39,821 nucleotides of DNA from Sphingomonas sp. (GCF_019746015.1 NZ_JAIESM010000056.1:1-39821), one strand, 5' to 3'; shown: positions 1-8,543, counted from the first letter of the stretch. The notes: a model not told the origin generated them from the sequence alone. Program-made: numbers and translations.

Positions 1-527
1 GGTTCGGCGATGCCGATGCGGACAGCATCGCCGCCGCGTTTGAGCGGTTCGGCACCGCCCAGCTGGTGGTGAAGCCGCAGATTTCGGCCGGCAGCGACCG
101 CACGGTGCGGCTGGCGCGCGGCGATCCGCCGGTTTCGCTGCCGGCGGCGATCCTCCAGCCCTATCTGCCGGCGATTGTGGAGGAGGGCGAGCTGTCGCTG
201 CTCTATGTCGATGGCGCCTTCAGCCATGCGGTGCGCAAGCGGGCGCGGGCCGATGATTTCCGCTGCCAGCCGCAATATGGCGGCACGCTGAGCCTCGCCG
301 AGCCGCTGCCGGGCTGGCGCGCGGTGGCCGGGCAGGCGCTCGCCGCGCTCCCCGCGCCGCCGCTTTACGCGCGGGTCGACCTGATCCGGCTGGCCGATGG
401 CAGCGCGGCCGTGATGGAAGTGGAAGCGATCGAGCCCGATCTCTATGCCGATCTCGCGCCCGACGTCGCCGACCGCCTCGCCGCCGCCATCGCCCGCCGC
501 GTACTGAAAAATGGGGACTGTCCCTAA
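1..527 (+). CDS. ATP-grasp domain protein, C-terminal part (5' end outside window)
   Basis: The reading frame is open from the first bases and ends at a TAA at 525-527, so only the last ~174 residues are present. The visible part looks like the C-terminal half of a RimK/glutathione-synthetase-type ATP-grasp fold: an early VVKPQISAGSDRTV segment resembles the nucleotide-binding lysine strand, and YARVDLIRLADGS followed by VMEVEAIEPDLY matches the strand carrying the metal-binding acidic residues. Such enzymes join a carboxylate to an amine or thiol through an acyl-phosphate. The substrate cannot be told from this fragment. The gene is convergent with tamB, and the two stop codons overlap within the four bases CTAA at 524-527. 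Confidence 0.8.
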   Translation, partial: FGDADADSIAAAFERFGTAQLVVKPQISAGSDRTVRLARGDPPVSLPAAILQPYLPAIVEEGELSLLYVDGAFSHAVRKRARADDFRCQPQYGGTLSLAEPLPGWRAVAGQALAALPAPPLYARVDLIRLADGSAAVMEVEAIEPDLYADLAPDVADRLAAAIARRVLKNGDCP

Positions 528-3500
528 TAATCGCGGCTGATGCGGACGTTCGCGCTTTGCCGGCCCAGCGTTGAAATGGTCGACAGGATCGACAGCCAGC
601 GCGTCACCCGGAATTCGATCTGCGTTGCCGAATAGCCCGCGCCATCGGTGATGATTTCCGCATAGAGCCGCCGCGTGATGAACTTGCCCGCCGCCACCGA
701 GGTGTTGCGCCCCTGCTGCTGATCGGGCGAGAGGATGCGCAACCGGTCGAGCCCCACCGCGCGGCGCAGCACATTGATGGGGTTGAGGCCGTTGCCGCCA
801 TTTTGCAGCGCGGAGACGGCAGCGGCGAGCTGCAACGCCTCGGGCGCCGACAGGCTGGTGATCGAGGTGCCGAACAACAGGCGCGACAGCAGCTCGTCCT
901 GCGGCAGCGCGGGCGTGCTGGCAAAGCTGATTTCGGGCCGCGTCGCCTGGCCGGTCACACGGATGGTGGCGTTGAGGCCGGTCGCGTCGGCCAGTGCCTG
1001 AATGTCGATCGACGGATCGGGCGGCGAATTGCCCAGAAAGCGGATGTTGCCGCGGTTGATCTCGAACTGGCGGCCCGAAAATTCGAAGGTGCCGCGAATG
1101 ATCTCGGCGCGACCGGTGATCGTCGGCGCCTCGACAATGCCGCCCAGCGTCATGTCCGCCGACCAGGTGGAATTGAGGCCCAGCCCGGTCACCGCCAGCC
1201 CGCTTGGCGCGCGCGCGCGAATGTCCAGCCGCCAGGGGTCTTCGGGCGTCTCGTCGGCCTCGTCCCCGCCGGGCAGGTTGATTTCCCTGAGCGCAATCCG
1301 GGGCACGGCGGCCGCCTGCACCGCCGCGCCCAGCCGGTAACGGCTGCCGTCCAGCCGGACATCGCCCGAAATCAGCCCGCCATTGCCGTCCGAATGGATG
1401 GTGATCGGGCCGGTGATGGTCGCGCCGATATCGTCGCGGTTGATCATCACTGCCTTGTCGGCGTTGAGCTTCAGATCGATGCCAAAGCCCTTCACGGCGG
1501 CAAAGTCGAAACTGCCCGATCCGCTCACCCGCCCGCCCTTGCCGGCATCGGCGGCGAAGCTTGCAAAGCTGAGGCGCGAGCCCGAAAACTGCCCGTCGCC
1601 GACAATGTTGGTGAGCACCGTGCCGCTGCGCGCGCTTTCGATCCGCGCGCCCTTCGCGCGCACGATGCCGCGGATGCGCGGATCGTTGAGCTTGCCGCCC
1701 AGATCGGCAGCGAAAGCGACGGGGCCGGACAGGTCGAACAGCTCGATGCCGGTCAGCCGCCACAGCGTGTCGGCGGGGCCGTCATAGCGCACCTGCGCGA
1801 ACAGCGGCGCATTGGCCAGCCGCGCGGTGAGCGTGCCGGTGCCGAGCGGAGCGAGCCGCGCCTGCCCGCGCCCCAGCGTGCGCCCGCCGCTCGCCAGCAC
1901 GACGCGCATCGCCGCGCCGTCGCCGCCCAGCACGCCGGCGACGCCCACATCGATCGGCTGGGAACTGAGCACCAGCCCGGCCCGGCTCATTCCCCGCACG
2001 GTCATGTCGATGCGGCCGGTGGGTGCGGCACCGCTCGCCTGCGAAAAGGCCAGGCTGCCCGACGCGCTGCCGGCAAGGCCGATATCGGGGATGATCATGT
2101 CGAGAATGGTGAGCGGCATCTGCGCCAGATTGGCCTGCACCTCGGTACGGTTGTCGCTGAACTGGCCGCTGACGCTGCCGGTGCCGCCAGCAAAGCTCAG
2201 CCGGCTTTCGGCCAGCCGCCAGCCGCCATCGGCGCGGGTCAACACGGCGGGGCTTTCCAGCCTGATCGGCCGCCGGTCGATCTGCCCGGCGGCGCGCAGC
2301 ACATAGCGGTCGCGGGTGATGTCGGCATCGGCGTGGATCGCAAAGCTGCGCCCGCGCGCGCCGGTGAAGTCGCCGCTGGCCGTGCCCACGCCATTGCGCA
2401 GCGACGCCTTGGCCGAGAAGCGCCCGAGCGACAGGCTGCCGCGTTCGAGCCCGGTGCCGCTCGCGCTGGCCTCGACCGAAGCGCCATCGGGGTCGAGCAG
2501 TGCGACCATGTCGAGCCGCCCGCGCTTCAGCGTCGCGCTGTCCATCACGTTCAGGTCGTTGACGTCCAGATGCACCTCCACCCGCTGCACCTGATCGACC
2601 GGGCGGAAATCGAGCGTGCCATGCGCCGCGCCCGTCACCGCCAGCCGCCCGTCGAACCCGTCCGTCACCGATAGCAGCCGCCCTTTGGCCTGCATGTCGG
2701 CCACGTCGAGCGCATCGAGCGCGATGACCGCGCGCTCGCCCTTGGGCAGCAGCAGGTCACCCCGCGCGGTAAAGCTGCCCAGCGCCGAGCCGCCGCGCGC
2801 GGTGGCGGCATAGCCTTCTGCGGTCGGCTCCAGATGCACGGCGACATCGGCCAGCCCCATATCATCGGCCGGGGCGGCGAGCATCACATCGACGCGCGGC
2901 CGCTCCAGCTGCCCCTCGATCGCCAGCGTCGCCGCGCCATAGCGCACCTGCCGCGCCTGGCCGGCAAAGCGCACATTGCCGTCGCGCTGGCGGGTGCCGC
3001 TGGCCACCAGGCGGATGTCGGGCGCGGTGATGACCAGATTGTCGAGGTGGAGAATACCGTCGACCGACTGGGCGACGTTGCTGCTCAGGCGCGGCAGGCC
3101 GCCGGCCAGATGCGCGAAAAATTCATTGTCCAGCCGCAGCAGCCGCGCCTCGGCGGTGCCGGCAATGTCCAGCCCCTTCCTGCCCACCGTCGGCGTCACC
3201 CTGAGCCGCGCGCCGCCGTCAAGCTGGCCGAGCCCGTCAATCTCGATGGGGGCGAGCACGAGGTTGAGCAGCGCCTGATAGCGGCCGGTGGCGAAGGGCA
3301 GGTCGAAGGAGCCGGTGCCGCGCAGCCGGGCCGCCTGCACGCGCAGATCGGGCGCCGTCAGCCGCCCGCCGCCCAGCCGGAACACCCCCTCGATCGACAG
3401 GTTGCGCGTAATCAGCTCGGCCAGCGGATCGACCGCCGTTACCTGGCTGGCGGTAATCTTCACCGGCAGCAACGTGACCGGCCCGATCCGGCCCGATCCG

Positions 3501-4666
3501 GCCGCGCGCACATCGGCAAACCCCTCGCGCGGGCCGGGGCGGAGCTGATCGGCGGTCAGGCGATAATCGAGCGCGGCACGGTCGAACGGGCCGTCGGCAA
3601 TCACCCGCAGCACGACATTGCTGCCCTGCCATTCGGGGTCCACCGCCTGCGGCCGCAACAGCCGTGCCACGGTGCGCAGGTCGAGCAGGCGGTTGCGCGC
3701 CAGGTCGAGCGCGCCCGCCGTCTCCACCGCCAGCGCCGCCGTGCCAAGCTTCAGCCGCCCGTCGAGCACGCGATTGGCCAGCGTCGCGTGCCCGTCGATC
3801 CGCACGGCGGGTGCGAACAGCTGCGCGGCATCCCCCTTCACCAGCTGGGCCGGGCGCACCGTGCCGGCCAGCGCATAATGGCCGGCGTCGTTGGCCAGCC
3901 GCAGATCGGCGAGCGGCACCCCGCCAAGCGCGGCACTCGCCGTGCCCCGCCAGCGCGCCCAGCCGCCATCGCCGGCAATTGCCAGCTTGACCGGCCGGTC
4001 GACCCCGCCCAGCCGCGCCAGCACGCCGCCCTTCGCGCCATCGGCGTTCAGCTCGATATCGAAGCGGTCACGGTCGGGGGCGGCATCGAGCAGCAGATGG
4101 AGCCGGTCGCTGCCGGCGACCAGCGCGTCGAGCGCGACCAGCGCGCGGCCGCGGCGGATTGTCGCCTTGCCTGCCAGCCGCGCCACCCGCGCGGTGCCGG
4201 TCACCGGCGCCGCCACGGTCAGCCGGTCGATCCGCAGATCGCCGAGCAGAATGTCGAAATCGGGCAGGATCGGCCCCTTGCGCGCCACCGGGCGCGGCTC
4301 GGGCAGCTTGGCGAGCGTCGCGCGCGGAATGGCCAGGCGGCGTATCTCCAGCCGGTTGGCCATCCAGGCCAGCGGCCGCCAGTCCAGCTCGGCGCGGGGT
4401 GCCGCGAACACCAGCCCCTTGGGATCGCGCACGCGCACGTCGATCAGCATGGCCCGGCCATAGATCGACCCCGAAATCCGCCCGACCGAGTAACGCATGC
4501 CATCGGCGGGGCGCAGCGCGGCAATCTGCTGGGCAATCCAGCGATGGCCGAAACTGGTGTCGAGCAACAGCGCCGCACCCGCTGCAAGCGCGAACAGGCC
4601 GAGCAGGCCGCCGGCCAGCCACCGCCCCCAGCGCCAGCGGCGCATGGTTGCCGCGCGCTTGCTCAA
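524..4666 (-). CDS. tamB: Translocation and assembly module inner-membrane protein TamB
   Basis: This protein of 1380 residues has one N-terminal membrane anchor (about residues 15-36), a very long beta-rich middle of AsmA/TamB type, and a C-terminal DUF490/TamB domain from about residue 1050. The C-terminal domain shows the typical FEFSGRQFEINRGNIRF and DELLSRLLFG segments. TamB spans the periplasm from the inner membrane and works with TamA in outer-membrane protein insertion and envelope lipid transport. It directly follows tamA: the start at 4666 is a TTG that overlaps the tamA stop as TTGA. An in-frame ATG eight codons in (4645) is an alternative start. The call is firm from size, domain order and partner; only the exact start is uncertain. 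Confidence 0.93.
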   Translation of the reverse strand: MSKRAATMRRWRWGRWLAGGLLGLFALAAGAALLLDTSFGHRWIAQQIAALRPADGMRYSVGRISGSIYGRAMLIDVRVRDPKGLVFAAPRAELDWRPLAWMANRLEIRRLAIPRATLAKLPEPRPVARKGPILPDFDILLGDLRIDRLTVAAPVTGTARVARLAGKATIRRGRALVALDALVAGSDRLHLLLDAAPDRDRFDIELNADGAKGGVLARLGGVDRPVKLAIAGDGGWARWRGTASAALGGVPLADLRLANDAGHYALAGTVRPAQLVKGDAAQLFAPAVRIDGHATLANRVLDGRLKLGTAALAVETAGALDLARNRLLDLRTVARLLRPQAVDPEWQGSNVVLRVIADGPFDRAALDYRLTADQLRPGPREGFADVRAAGSGRIGPVTLLPVKITASQVTAVDPLAELITRNLSIEGVFRLGGGRLTAPDLRVQAARLRGTGSFDLPFATGRYQALLNLVLAPIEIDGLGQLDGGARLRVTPTVGRKGLDIAGTAEARLLRLDNEFFAHLAGGLPRLSSNVAQSVDGILHLDNLVITAPDIRLVASGTRQRDGNVRFAGQARQVRYGAATLAIEGQLERPRVDVMLAAPADDMGLADVAVHLEPTAEGYAATARGGSALGSFTARGDLLLPKGERAVIALDALDVADMQAKGRLLSVTDGFDGRLAVTGAAHGTLDFRPVDQVQRVEVHLDVNDLNVMDSATLKRGRLDMVALLDPDGASVEASASGTGLERGSLSLGRFSAKASLRNGVGTASGDFTGARGRSFAIHADADITRDRYVLRAAGQIDRRPIRLESPAVLTRADGGWRLAESRLSFAGGTGSVSGQFSDNRTEVQANLAQMPLTILDMIIPDIGLAGSASGSLAFSQASGAAPTGRIDMTVRGMSRAGLVLSSQPIDVGVAGVLGGDGAAMRVVLASGGRTLGRGQARLAPLGTGTLTARLANAPLFAQVRYDGPADTLWRLTGIELFDLSGPVAFAADLGGKLNDPRIRGIVRAKGARIESARSGTVLTNIVGDGQFSGSRLSFASFAADAGKGGRVSGSGSFDFAAVKGFGIDLKLNADKAVMINRDDIGATITGPITIHSDGNGGLISGDVRLDGSRYRLGAAVQAAAVPRIALREINLPGGDEADETPEDPWRLDIRARAPSGLAVTGLGLNSTWSADMTLGGIVEAPTITGRAEIIRGTFEFSGRQFEINRGNIRFLGNSPPDPSIDIQALADATGLNATIRVTGQATRPEISFASTPALPQDELLSRLLFGTSITSLSAPEALQLAAAVSALQNGGNGLNPINVLRRAVGLDRLRILSPDQQQGRNTSVAAGKFITRRLYAEIITDGAGYSATQIEFRVTRWLSILSTISTLGRQSANVRISRDY

Positions 4667-6645
4667 AAGGCCTGCCCCAGCGAGACATAGACCGCCACTG
4701 GCGGATCCCCCCGTTGCGGGTTGATCGGCGCGCCGACATCGATGCGGATCGGGCCGAAATTGGAATAATAGCGCACACCCAACCCTGCGCCGAAGCGCAG
4801 ATTGCTGAACACCGGCAGTTCGGCGGTGGAGACGGTGCCGGCATCGAAAAACGGCACCAGCCCGAACGGGCCGAACAGCTTCACCCGCCCTTCCAGCGAA
4901 AACTCGGTCAGGCTGCGCCCGCCGATCGGCAGGTTGTTCAGGTCGCGCGGGCCGATTGCCTGAAAGCTGTAGCCGCGCACCGAGGCGCCGCCGCCGGCAT
5001 AGAAGCGCCGCGACGGCGCAATCGCATCACGCGGCGCACCGATGATCGTGCCTAGCCGCAGCCGCGCGGCCAGCACCACCCGCTCCCCAACCGCGCGATA
5101 GGCGCTCGCGTCGATCTGGGTGCGGGCATAGCCGAACACATCGCCCTGCAGCGACAGTTCGGGCGACGCGCGCGCGCCCAGCCGCACGCCCCGCGTCGGG
5201 TTGAGCAGGTCGTCGGACCCGTCATAGACCAGGCTGAACGGCATCGCGGCGATGAAGAAGGTGCGCCGCTGCGATAGCCCGGTTCGGAGCGCGGTGTCGC
5301 GTTCGTCCGACGCGGCAAGCTCTGCCCCCACCGACCAGGTCCACGCCTTTTGAAAGAAGATGTTGGTCTGCCGCTCAAGCGAGCCGGTCAGCGAAAAGGT
5401 CGTCGCCTGAAAGCCGGGCCGGTTGAGATTGGCGGCGGAAAGCTGCGCGGTCAGCACCCGGTCGCGCCCCTCGAAATTGTTGCGGCGGAAGATGACCGAC
5501 CCCGATTGCTCCTGCTCGCCGCCCACCGCGCGCAGCGTCAGCCCGCCTTCGGGCGGGAACAGGTTGCGGTGGGTCCAGTCGACCTCGGCACGAATGCCTT
5601 CGCCGGTGCCATAGCCCAGCTCGCCGCCGATGGTGCGCGGCGGCGCGGGCTTCACGTCAACCGCAATGTCGACCGTCCCGGGCGACTTGCCCTCCACCGG
5701 CTTCACCTCAGCCGAGGAAACGATGCCGGTCTGGATCAGCGCGCGGCGCAGATCCTCCAGCAGCTTGGAATCATAGAGCTGGCCGGTGCGGAAGCGCGCG
5801 ATCTTGGCGACATGGCTGGCCCCGAACAGCTTGTTGGGCGGAATGATGACCTGGCCGAAGCGCCGCTCGCCGCCCGGGTCGACCGGCATGGTCAGCCGCG
5901 CGCGGCCGGTGGCATGGTCGATCACCAGCGCCGGCGGGGTGATGGTGGCGAACGGAAAGCCCTGCTGCCCGATTTTCGCACGCAGTGCCGCTTCGGCGGC
6001 GGCGATCCGGTCGGCATCCGCCGGGTCGCCGGGGGCTAGGCCGATCCCCTCGCCCAGCCCGCGCGCCTTGGCACCCGCCGCCGCCAGCCCGGGCAGGTCG
6101 ACCGTGTCGAGCAGATAGCGCTTGCCCGGCTCGACGCTGAGCGTGACGGTGAGGGGGGCGGTGTTTGCCACGCTGCTGTCGATGCGCGCGTCATAATAGC
6201 CCGCGCCGCGCAGCAGCGTCTGCAGCAGTACGATATCCTCGCGCGCGCGGCGGTCGATCTGGGCGGCGTTGGACGGCTCCTTCTGATGCGTCTTCAGCGC
6301 CGAGAGTTCGTTGAACCGCTGCAGGAACAGCGCGTCGGCGATGGCGTCCACCCCTTCCAGCCTGAACTCGTAGCGGCTCAGCTCGCCCAGCTCGGTGCGG
6401 CTCTGGTCGGCCACCTCGGCCGGGGCCGGCCCCAGATCGGGCCAGGGCACGCCCAGCTCGGGCATCGGCGCGAGCGGCGAATTGGGATCGAGCATGGTCG
6501 CGTCGCCCCCGGGCGGCGCGGGCTGAGGGGCGGGCTGTTGCTGGGGCGGCGATGGCGGCGGCAGTTGCTGGGCGAACGCGGGCGGCGGCACGAGTGCGAT
6601 CAGCCCCGCTGCACCCCCGCCCCACCACCTGCCACATGCTCCCAT
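4663..6645 (-). CDS. tamA: Outer-membrane assembly factor TamA (BamA/Omp85 superfamily)
   Basis: The 660-residue product begins with a signal peptide (hydrophobic stretch ending near PAFAQQ, about residue 26), then a proline/glutamine-rich linker, then POTRA repeats (about 100-340). The C-terminal half is a 16-strand Omp85 barrel, with the FYAGGGASVRGYSFQ segment typical of the family and a terminal phenylalanine as in outer-membrane barrels. It should form the outer-membrane half of the TAM complex. The start ATG at 6645 is preceded by AGGG. It is co-transcribed and translationally coupled with tamB. The proline-rich spacer between signal peptide and first POTRA is longer than in the E. coli protein. 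Confidence 0.92.
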   Translation of the reverse strand: MGACGRWWGGGAAGLIALVPPPAFAQQLPPPSPPQQQPAPQPAPPGGDATMLDPNSPLAPMPELGVPWPDLGPAPAEVADQSRTELGELSRYEFRLEGVDAIADALFLQRFNELSALKTHQKEPSNAAQIDRRAREDIVLLQTLLRGAGYYDARIDSSVANTAPLTVTLSVEPGKRYLLDTVDLPGLAAAGAKARGLGEGIGLAPGDPADADRIAAAEAALRAKIGQQGFPFATITPPALVIDHATGRARLTMPVDPGGERRFGQVIIPPNKLFGASHVAKIARFRTGQLYDSKLLEDLRRALIQTGIVSSAEVKPVEGKSPGTVDIAVDVKPAPPRTIGGELGYGTGEGIRAEVDWTHRNLFPPEGGLTLRAVGGEQEQSGSVIFRRNNFEGRDRVLTAQLSAANLNRPGFQATTFSLTGSLERQTNIFFQKAWTWSVGAELAASDERDTALRTGLSQRRTFFIAAMPFSLVYDGSDDLLNPTRGVRLGARASPELSLQGDVFGYARTQIDASAYRAVGERVVLAARLRLGTIIGAPRDAIAPSRRFYAGGGASVRGYSFQAIGPRDLNNLPIGGRSLTEFSLEGRVKLFGPFGLVPFFDAGTVSTAELPVFSNLRFGAGLGVRYYSNFGPIRIDVGAPINPQRGDPPVAVYVSLGQAF

Positions 6646-6712
6646 GGCCCTGCTCTAGCGCGGTCGGCGCGCCGGCAACAGACCCGGGCGTGAAACGACC
6701 CCAGTGGCAAGC

Positions 6713-6943
6713 TTAGTGGCGGAGCGTCGCCGGGCGCTCCAGCGTCAGGATCAGCCGCTCCATCTGGCGAAAGCGGCAGAATTTGACGACATTGCCGGCG
6801 TCGCGGCTCGCCTCGGCAAGGGCGGCGACATGAGAGCAGGCATCATCGCCATGCGCGGCGATCATCGCAATCGCTTCCTCGGCAAGCGCGCGGTCGGCGA
6901 CATAGGGGAGCGGGGCGGCGTCTTCCGGCGGGGTCGCAATCAT
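6713..6943 (-). CDS. Small conserved hypothetical protein (76 aa)
   Basis: This small soluble protein has no membrane segment. Its C-terminal part (AGNVVKFCRFRQMERLILTLE) and central HGDDACSHVAALAEASR resemble short uncharacterised proteins I recall from sphingomonads, probably a helical bundle. It lies 67 bases upstream of tamA on the same strand and might share its transcript. The reading frame has the GC3-rich codon use of real genes here. No function can be assigned. Confidence 0.6.
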   Translation of the reverse strand: MIATPPEDAAPLPYVADRALAEEAIAMIAAHGDDACSHVAALAEASRDAGNVVKFCRFRQMERLILTLERPATLRH

Positions 6944-6990
6944 CGTGACCGGGCCTTAGCGCGGGCCCTGCCGCCAGCGGCTTAGCGGGA

Positions 6991-7020
6991 TTGGTAAACC
7001 CGCCATTGCCCATCAATAAA
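6991..7020 (+). promoter_or_regulatory. Candidate sigma-70-like promoter for the 58-aa membrane protein
   Basis: TTGGTA at 6991-6996 and AATAAA at 7015-7020 are separated by 18 bases, in an AT-richer pocket of otherwise GC-rich DNA. They lie 43 bases before the ATG at 7063. Each hexamer matches consensus at four of six positions. This is sequence resemblance only. Confidence 0.35.
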
Positions 7021-7062
7021 TTTCCGGTGGCCCGGGCCGCCGCGCGGTGGCAAGGGGCGGCG

Positions 7063-7239
7063 ATGGACAGACCACCGCCACGCCGCACCCCGATTGCCGG
7101 GGGTTTCCTGATCGCGCTGTCGAGCCTGGCGGGGGCCTTTGCCGGCGGGCTGAACGGCCAGCCGAGCGCCGGGCTGCTGCTGGGGGTGGCGGGCGGTGTC
7201 GCGCTGGCCGTGGCGATCTGGCTGCGCGACCGGCGCTGA
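7063..7239 (+). CDS. Small two-helix membrane protein (58 aa)
   Basis: ATG at 7063 is preceded by AAGGGG at a good distance, which makes it a better start than the open frame further upstream. The product has a short basic N-terminus (MDRPPPRRTP), two hydrophobic segments (about residues 12-27 and 34-51) separated by a short glycine/asparagine turn, and ends in the charged RDRR. This is a typical small inner-membrane hairpin protein. It is convergent with the S24 repressor gene; the two stop codons are directly adjacent (7237-7239 and 7240-7242). Function unknown. Confidence 0.6.
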   Translation: MDRPPPRRTPIAGGFLIALSSLAGAFAGGLNGQPSAGLLLGVAGGVALAVAIWLRDRR

Positions 7240-7851
7240 TCATTTCAGCCGGCGGGTAAGCCGCACCACCCGGCCGACAATCTCTGCCTCGCGCAGGTCG
7301 AGCGGCGGATAGGCCGTGTTGTCGCTCAGCAGCTGCGCCGCCCCGCCCGGACGGGCAACGCGCTTCACCACCAGCGCGCCGCCATGCCGGGCGACGAACA
7401 CGCCCTCGCCCCGGCGGTCATCGGTGTCGATCAGCAATTCATCGCCATCGGCAATCGTCGGCAGCATCGAGTCGCCGCGCGCGGTGACGATCGACAGCGC
7501 ACCGGCGCGCACCCCCAGCCGGCGCAGCAGCACGGGGTCGAACGCCTCGCCGCCGCTCGCCCGGTCCTCCTCGGCAAGCCCGCCCGGCCCGGCCGAGGCG
7601 ACGACATCGATGCGCGGCACGCGGACCAGCGCGGCGCCCCCGTCCGGCCCGCCCAGCGCCGCCTCCGCCACGCCCAGATAGGCCGCGAGCAGCCGCCGGT
7701 CGCCCTCCGCCAGCATACGCGGGCTGCCGCGCTGCACATATTGCTGAAGATAGGCGGCGTTGCGCCCAATGAGCCGCGACAGCGCCGCCAGGCTTTCGCC
7801 CCGCGCCACCGCCAGCGCCGCCAGTGCGGCCCGGGGATCGCTGCTCGTCAT
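7240..7851 (-). CDS. S24-family LexA/CI-like transcriptional repressor with self-cleavage domain
   Basis: This 203-residue protein has an N-terminal helix-turn-helix region (about 10-60, LAALSRLIGRNAAYLQQYVQRG) and a C-terminal S24 peptidase domain. The serine of the catalytic dyad is in RGDSMLPTI (Ser128) and the lysine in VVKRV (Lys163). An Ala-Gly pair in VVASAGPGG (about 87-88) is placed where phage CI-type repressors cleave themselves. Such proteins repress their own and neighbouring promoters and are inactivated by RecA-dependent autocleavage or remain as cytoplasmic switches. ATG at 7851 has AGGA ten bases upstream. No phage genes accompany it, so it is probably a chromosomal regulator rather than part of an intact prophage. 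Confidence 0.87.
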   Translation of the reverse strand: MTSSDPRAALAALAVARGESLAALSRLIGRNAAYLQQYVQRGSPRMLAEGDRRLLAAYLGVAEAALGGPDGGAALVRVPRIDVVASAGPGGLAEEDRASGGEAFDPVLLRRLGVRAGALSIVTARGDSMLPTIADGDELLIDTDDRRGEGVFVARHGGALVVKRVARPGGAAQLLSDNTAYPPLDLREAEIVGRVVRLTRRLK

Positions 7852-7857
7852 ACCTCA

Positions 7858-7879
7858 TCCTAGCATAGGAAATTTCCTA
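7858..7879. promoter_or_regulatory. Palindromic operator-like site between the S24 repressor and the 57-aa gene
   Basis: TAGGAAATTTCCTA at 7866-7879 is a perfect 14-base palindrome. A second overlapping dyad, TCCTA-GCA-TAGGA, covers 7858-7870, giving three half-sites of the type TAGGA/TCCTA in 22 bases. The site covers the start-proximal region of the repressor gene and abuts a TAGACA hexamer (7878-7883) that could be a -35 element for the rightward gene. The likely ligand is the S24 repressor itself. Confidence 0.6.
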
Positions 7880-7934
7880 GACAAGTTGGAAAAACAAGAA
7901 CAAATATCGAACAAACGAGTCGGGAGAAGCCAAT

Positions 7935-8108
7935 ATGCTGCTGAGAAAGGTCGAAAAATTCCTGCGCCGCACCGGCATGCCGCCGACCAGCTTCGGTCGG
8001 GCCGTGGTCAACGATCCCCGGCTGGTGCGCGACCTGCGCCTGGGGCGGGAGCCGCGCGCGGCAACAGTCGCGCGGATCGAGGCGTTCATCGCGAGCCGCG
8101 AGCCATGA
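7935..8108 (+). CDS. Small basic HTH-like protein (57 aa), divergent from the S24 repressor
   Basis: ATG at 7935 follows GGGAGAAG at ideal spacing and the frame runs to TGA at 8106-8108. The product starts MLLRKVEKFLRRTGMPP and contains TSFGRAVVNDPRLVRDLRLG then REPRAATVARIEAFI. This resembles a short XRE-like helix-turn-helix (FGRAVVNDPRLVRDL as recognition unit) common as an unannotated small protein in sphingomonads. It is basic and predicted soluble, consistent with DNA binding. Its stop overlaps the start of the next gene as ATGA, so the two are coupled. Its promoter region is the palindrome shared with the repressor. Confidence 0.72.
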   Translation: MLLRKVEKFLRRTGMPPTSFGRAVVNDPRLVRDLRLGREPRAATVARIEAFIASREP

Positions 8109-8410
8109 GCGATATCGGCGCCCGGCTGGCCCGCGCGCTGGCGACGGCGGCGGCGACGGCGGGCTGCCCGGTCGACGTGGTGCGCAGCGGCTGGCAGCGC
8201 TGGGCAAGCGCGACCTTCACCGGCGCGCGGCATCAATTGGTGCTGCAGGCACCGCCATCCGACGCGCTCGACGCCTGGCTGGGCACGCTGGGCGAGGCCG
8301 AGATCGCGCTGCCCGGCCATCTGGTTGCCGATCTGCACCTCGACCATGTTGCGCGCGGCGCTGAGCGGGTCGAGGCGACGCTGGCGGTTCTGACGGTGGA
8401 GACGGTTTGA
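8105..8410 (+). CDS. Conserved hypothetical protein (101 aa) coupled to the 57-aa gene
   Basis: ATG at 8105 overlaps the preceding stop as ATGA. The product is a small, probably alpha/beta, soluble protein with an N-terminal helix (IGARLARALATAAATAG), a WQRWASATFTGARHQLVL strand region and an EIALPGHLVADLHLDHV segment. It has no catalytic motif that I recognise. Translational coupling to the HTH-like gene suggests joint function or co-regulation under the S24 repressor. Function unknown. Confidence 0.68.
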   Translation: MSDIGARLARALATAAATAGCPVDVVRSGWQRWASATFTGARHQLVLQAPPSDALDAWLGTLGEAEIALPGHLVADLHLDHVARGAERVEATLAVLTVETV

Positions 8411-8423
8411 TTCTGGGGCGGTG

Positions 8424-8533
8424 CCAGCCCGCTCCCCCACCCGGCCGCCCACGAGTGTATCCTGATGGGAGGCCGTCGGGGTCCCCACAAAGTAATACTT
8501 TGTGGGGTGCCCCCGGGTGGGGGAGCGGGCTGG
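8424..8533. repeat. Nested inverted repeat, REP- or MITE-like element
   Basis: The outer arms are perfect over 21 bases: 8424-8444 (starts CCAGCCCGCTCCCCCACCC) pairs with 8513-8533. Inside lie two further stems: GGCCGCCC (8443-8450) with GGGAGGCC (8467-8474), one mismatch; and a perfect dyad with arms CCCCACAAAGTA at 8483-8494 and 8496-8507 around a single A. The whole could fold as a three-way junction in single-stranded DNA or RNA. It lies between convergent genes. Confidence 0.75.
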
Positions 8534-8543
8534 TGCCGTAACC

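Noticed and set aside
803..2674. Long open frame of 623 codons antisense to tamB
   Set aside because: High-GC genes produce long antisense frames. The translation is rich in Arg, Gln, His and Gly with no domain, while the opposite strand has clear TamB domains. The same applies to 2834-4690.
7240..8410. Prophage remnant
   Set aside because: Only a CI/LexA-like repressor and two small genes are present. No integrase, attachment repeats, structural or lysis genes were found nearby.
8424..8533. tRNA gene or CRISPR unit
   Set aside because: The branched structure recalls a cloverleaf, but it has no T-loop, anticodon stem of proper length or CCA-like end, and no repeat-spacer periodicity.
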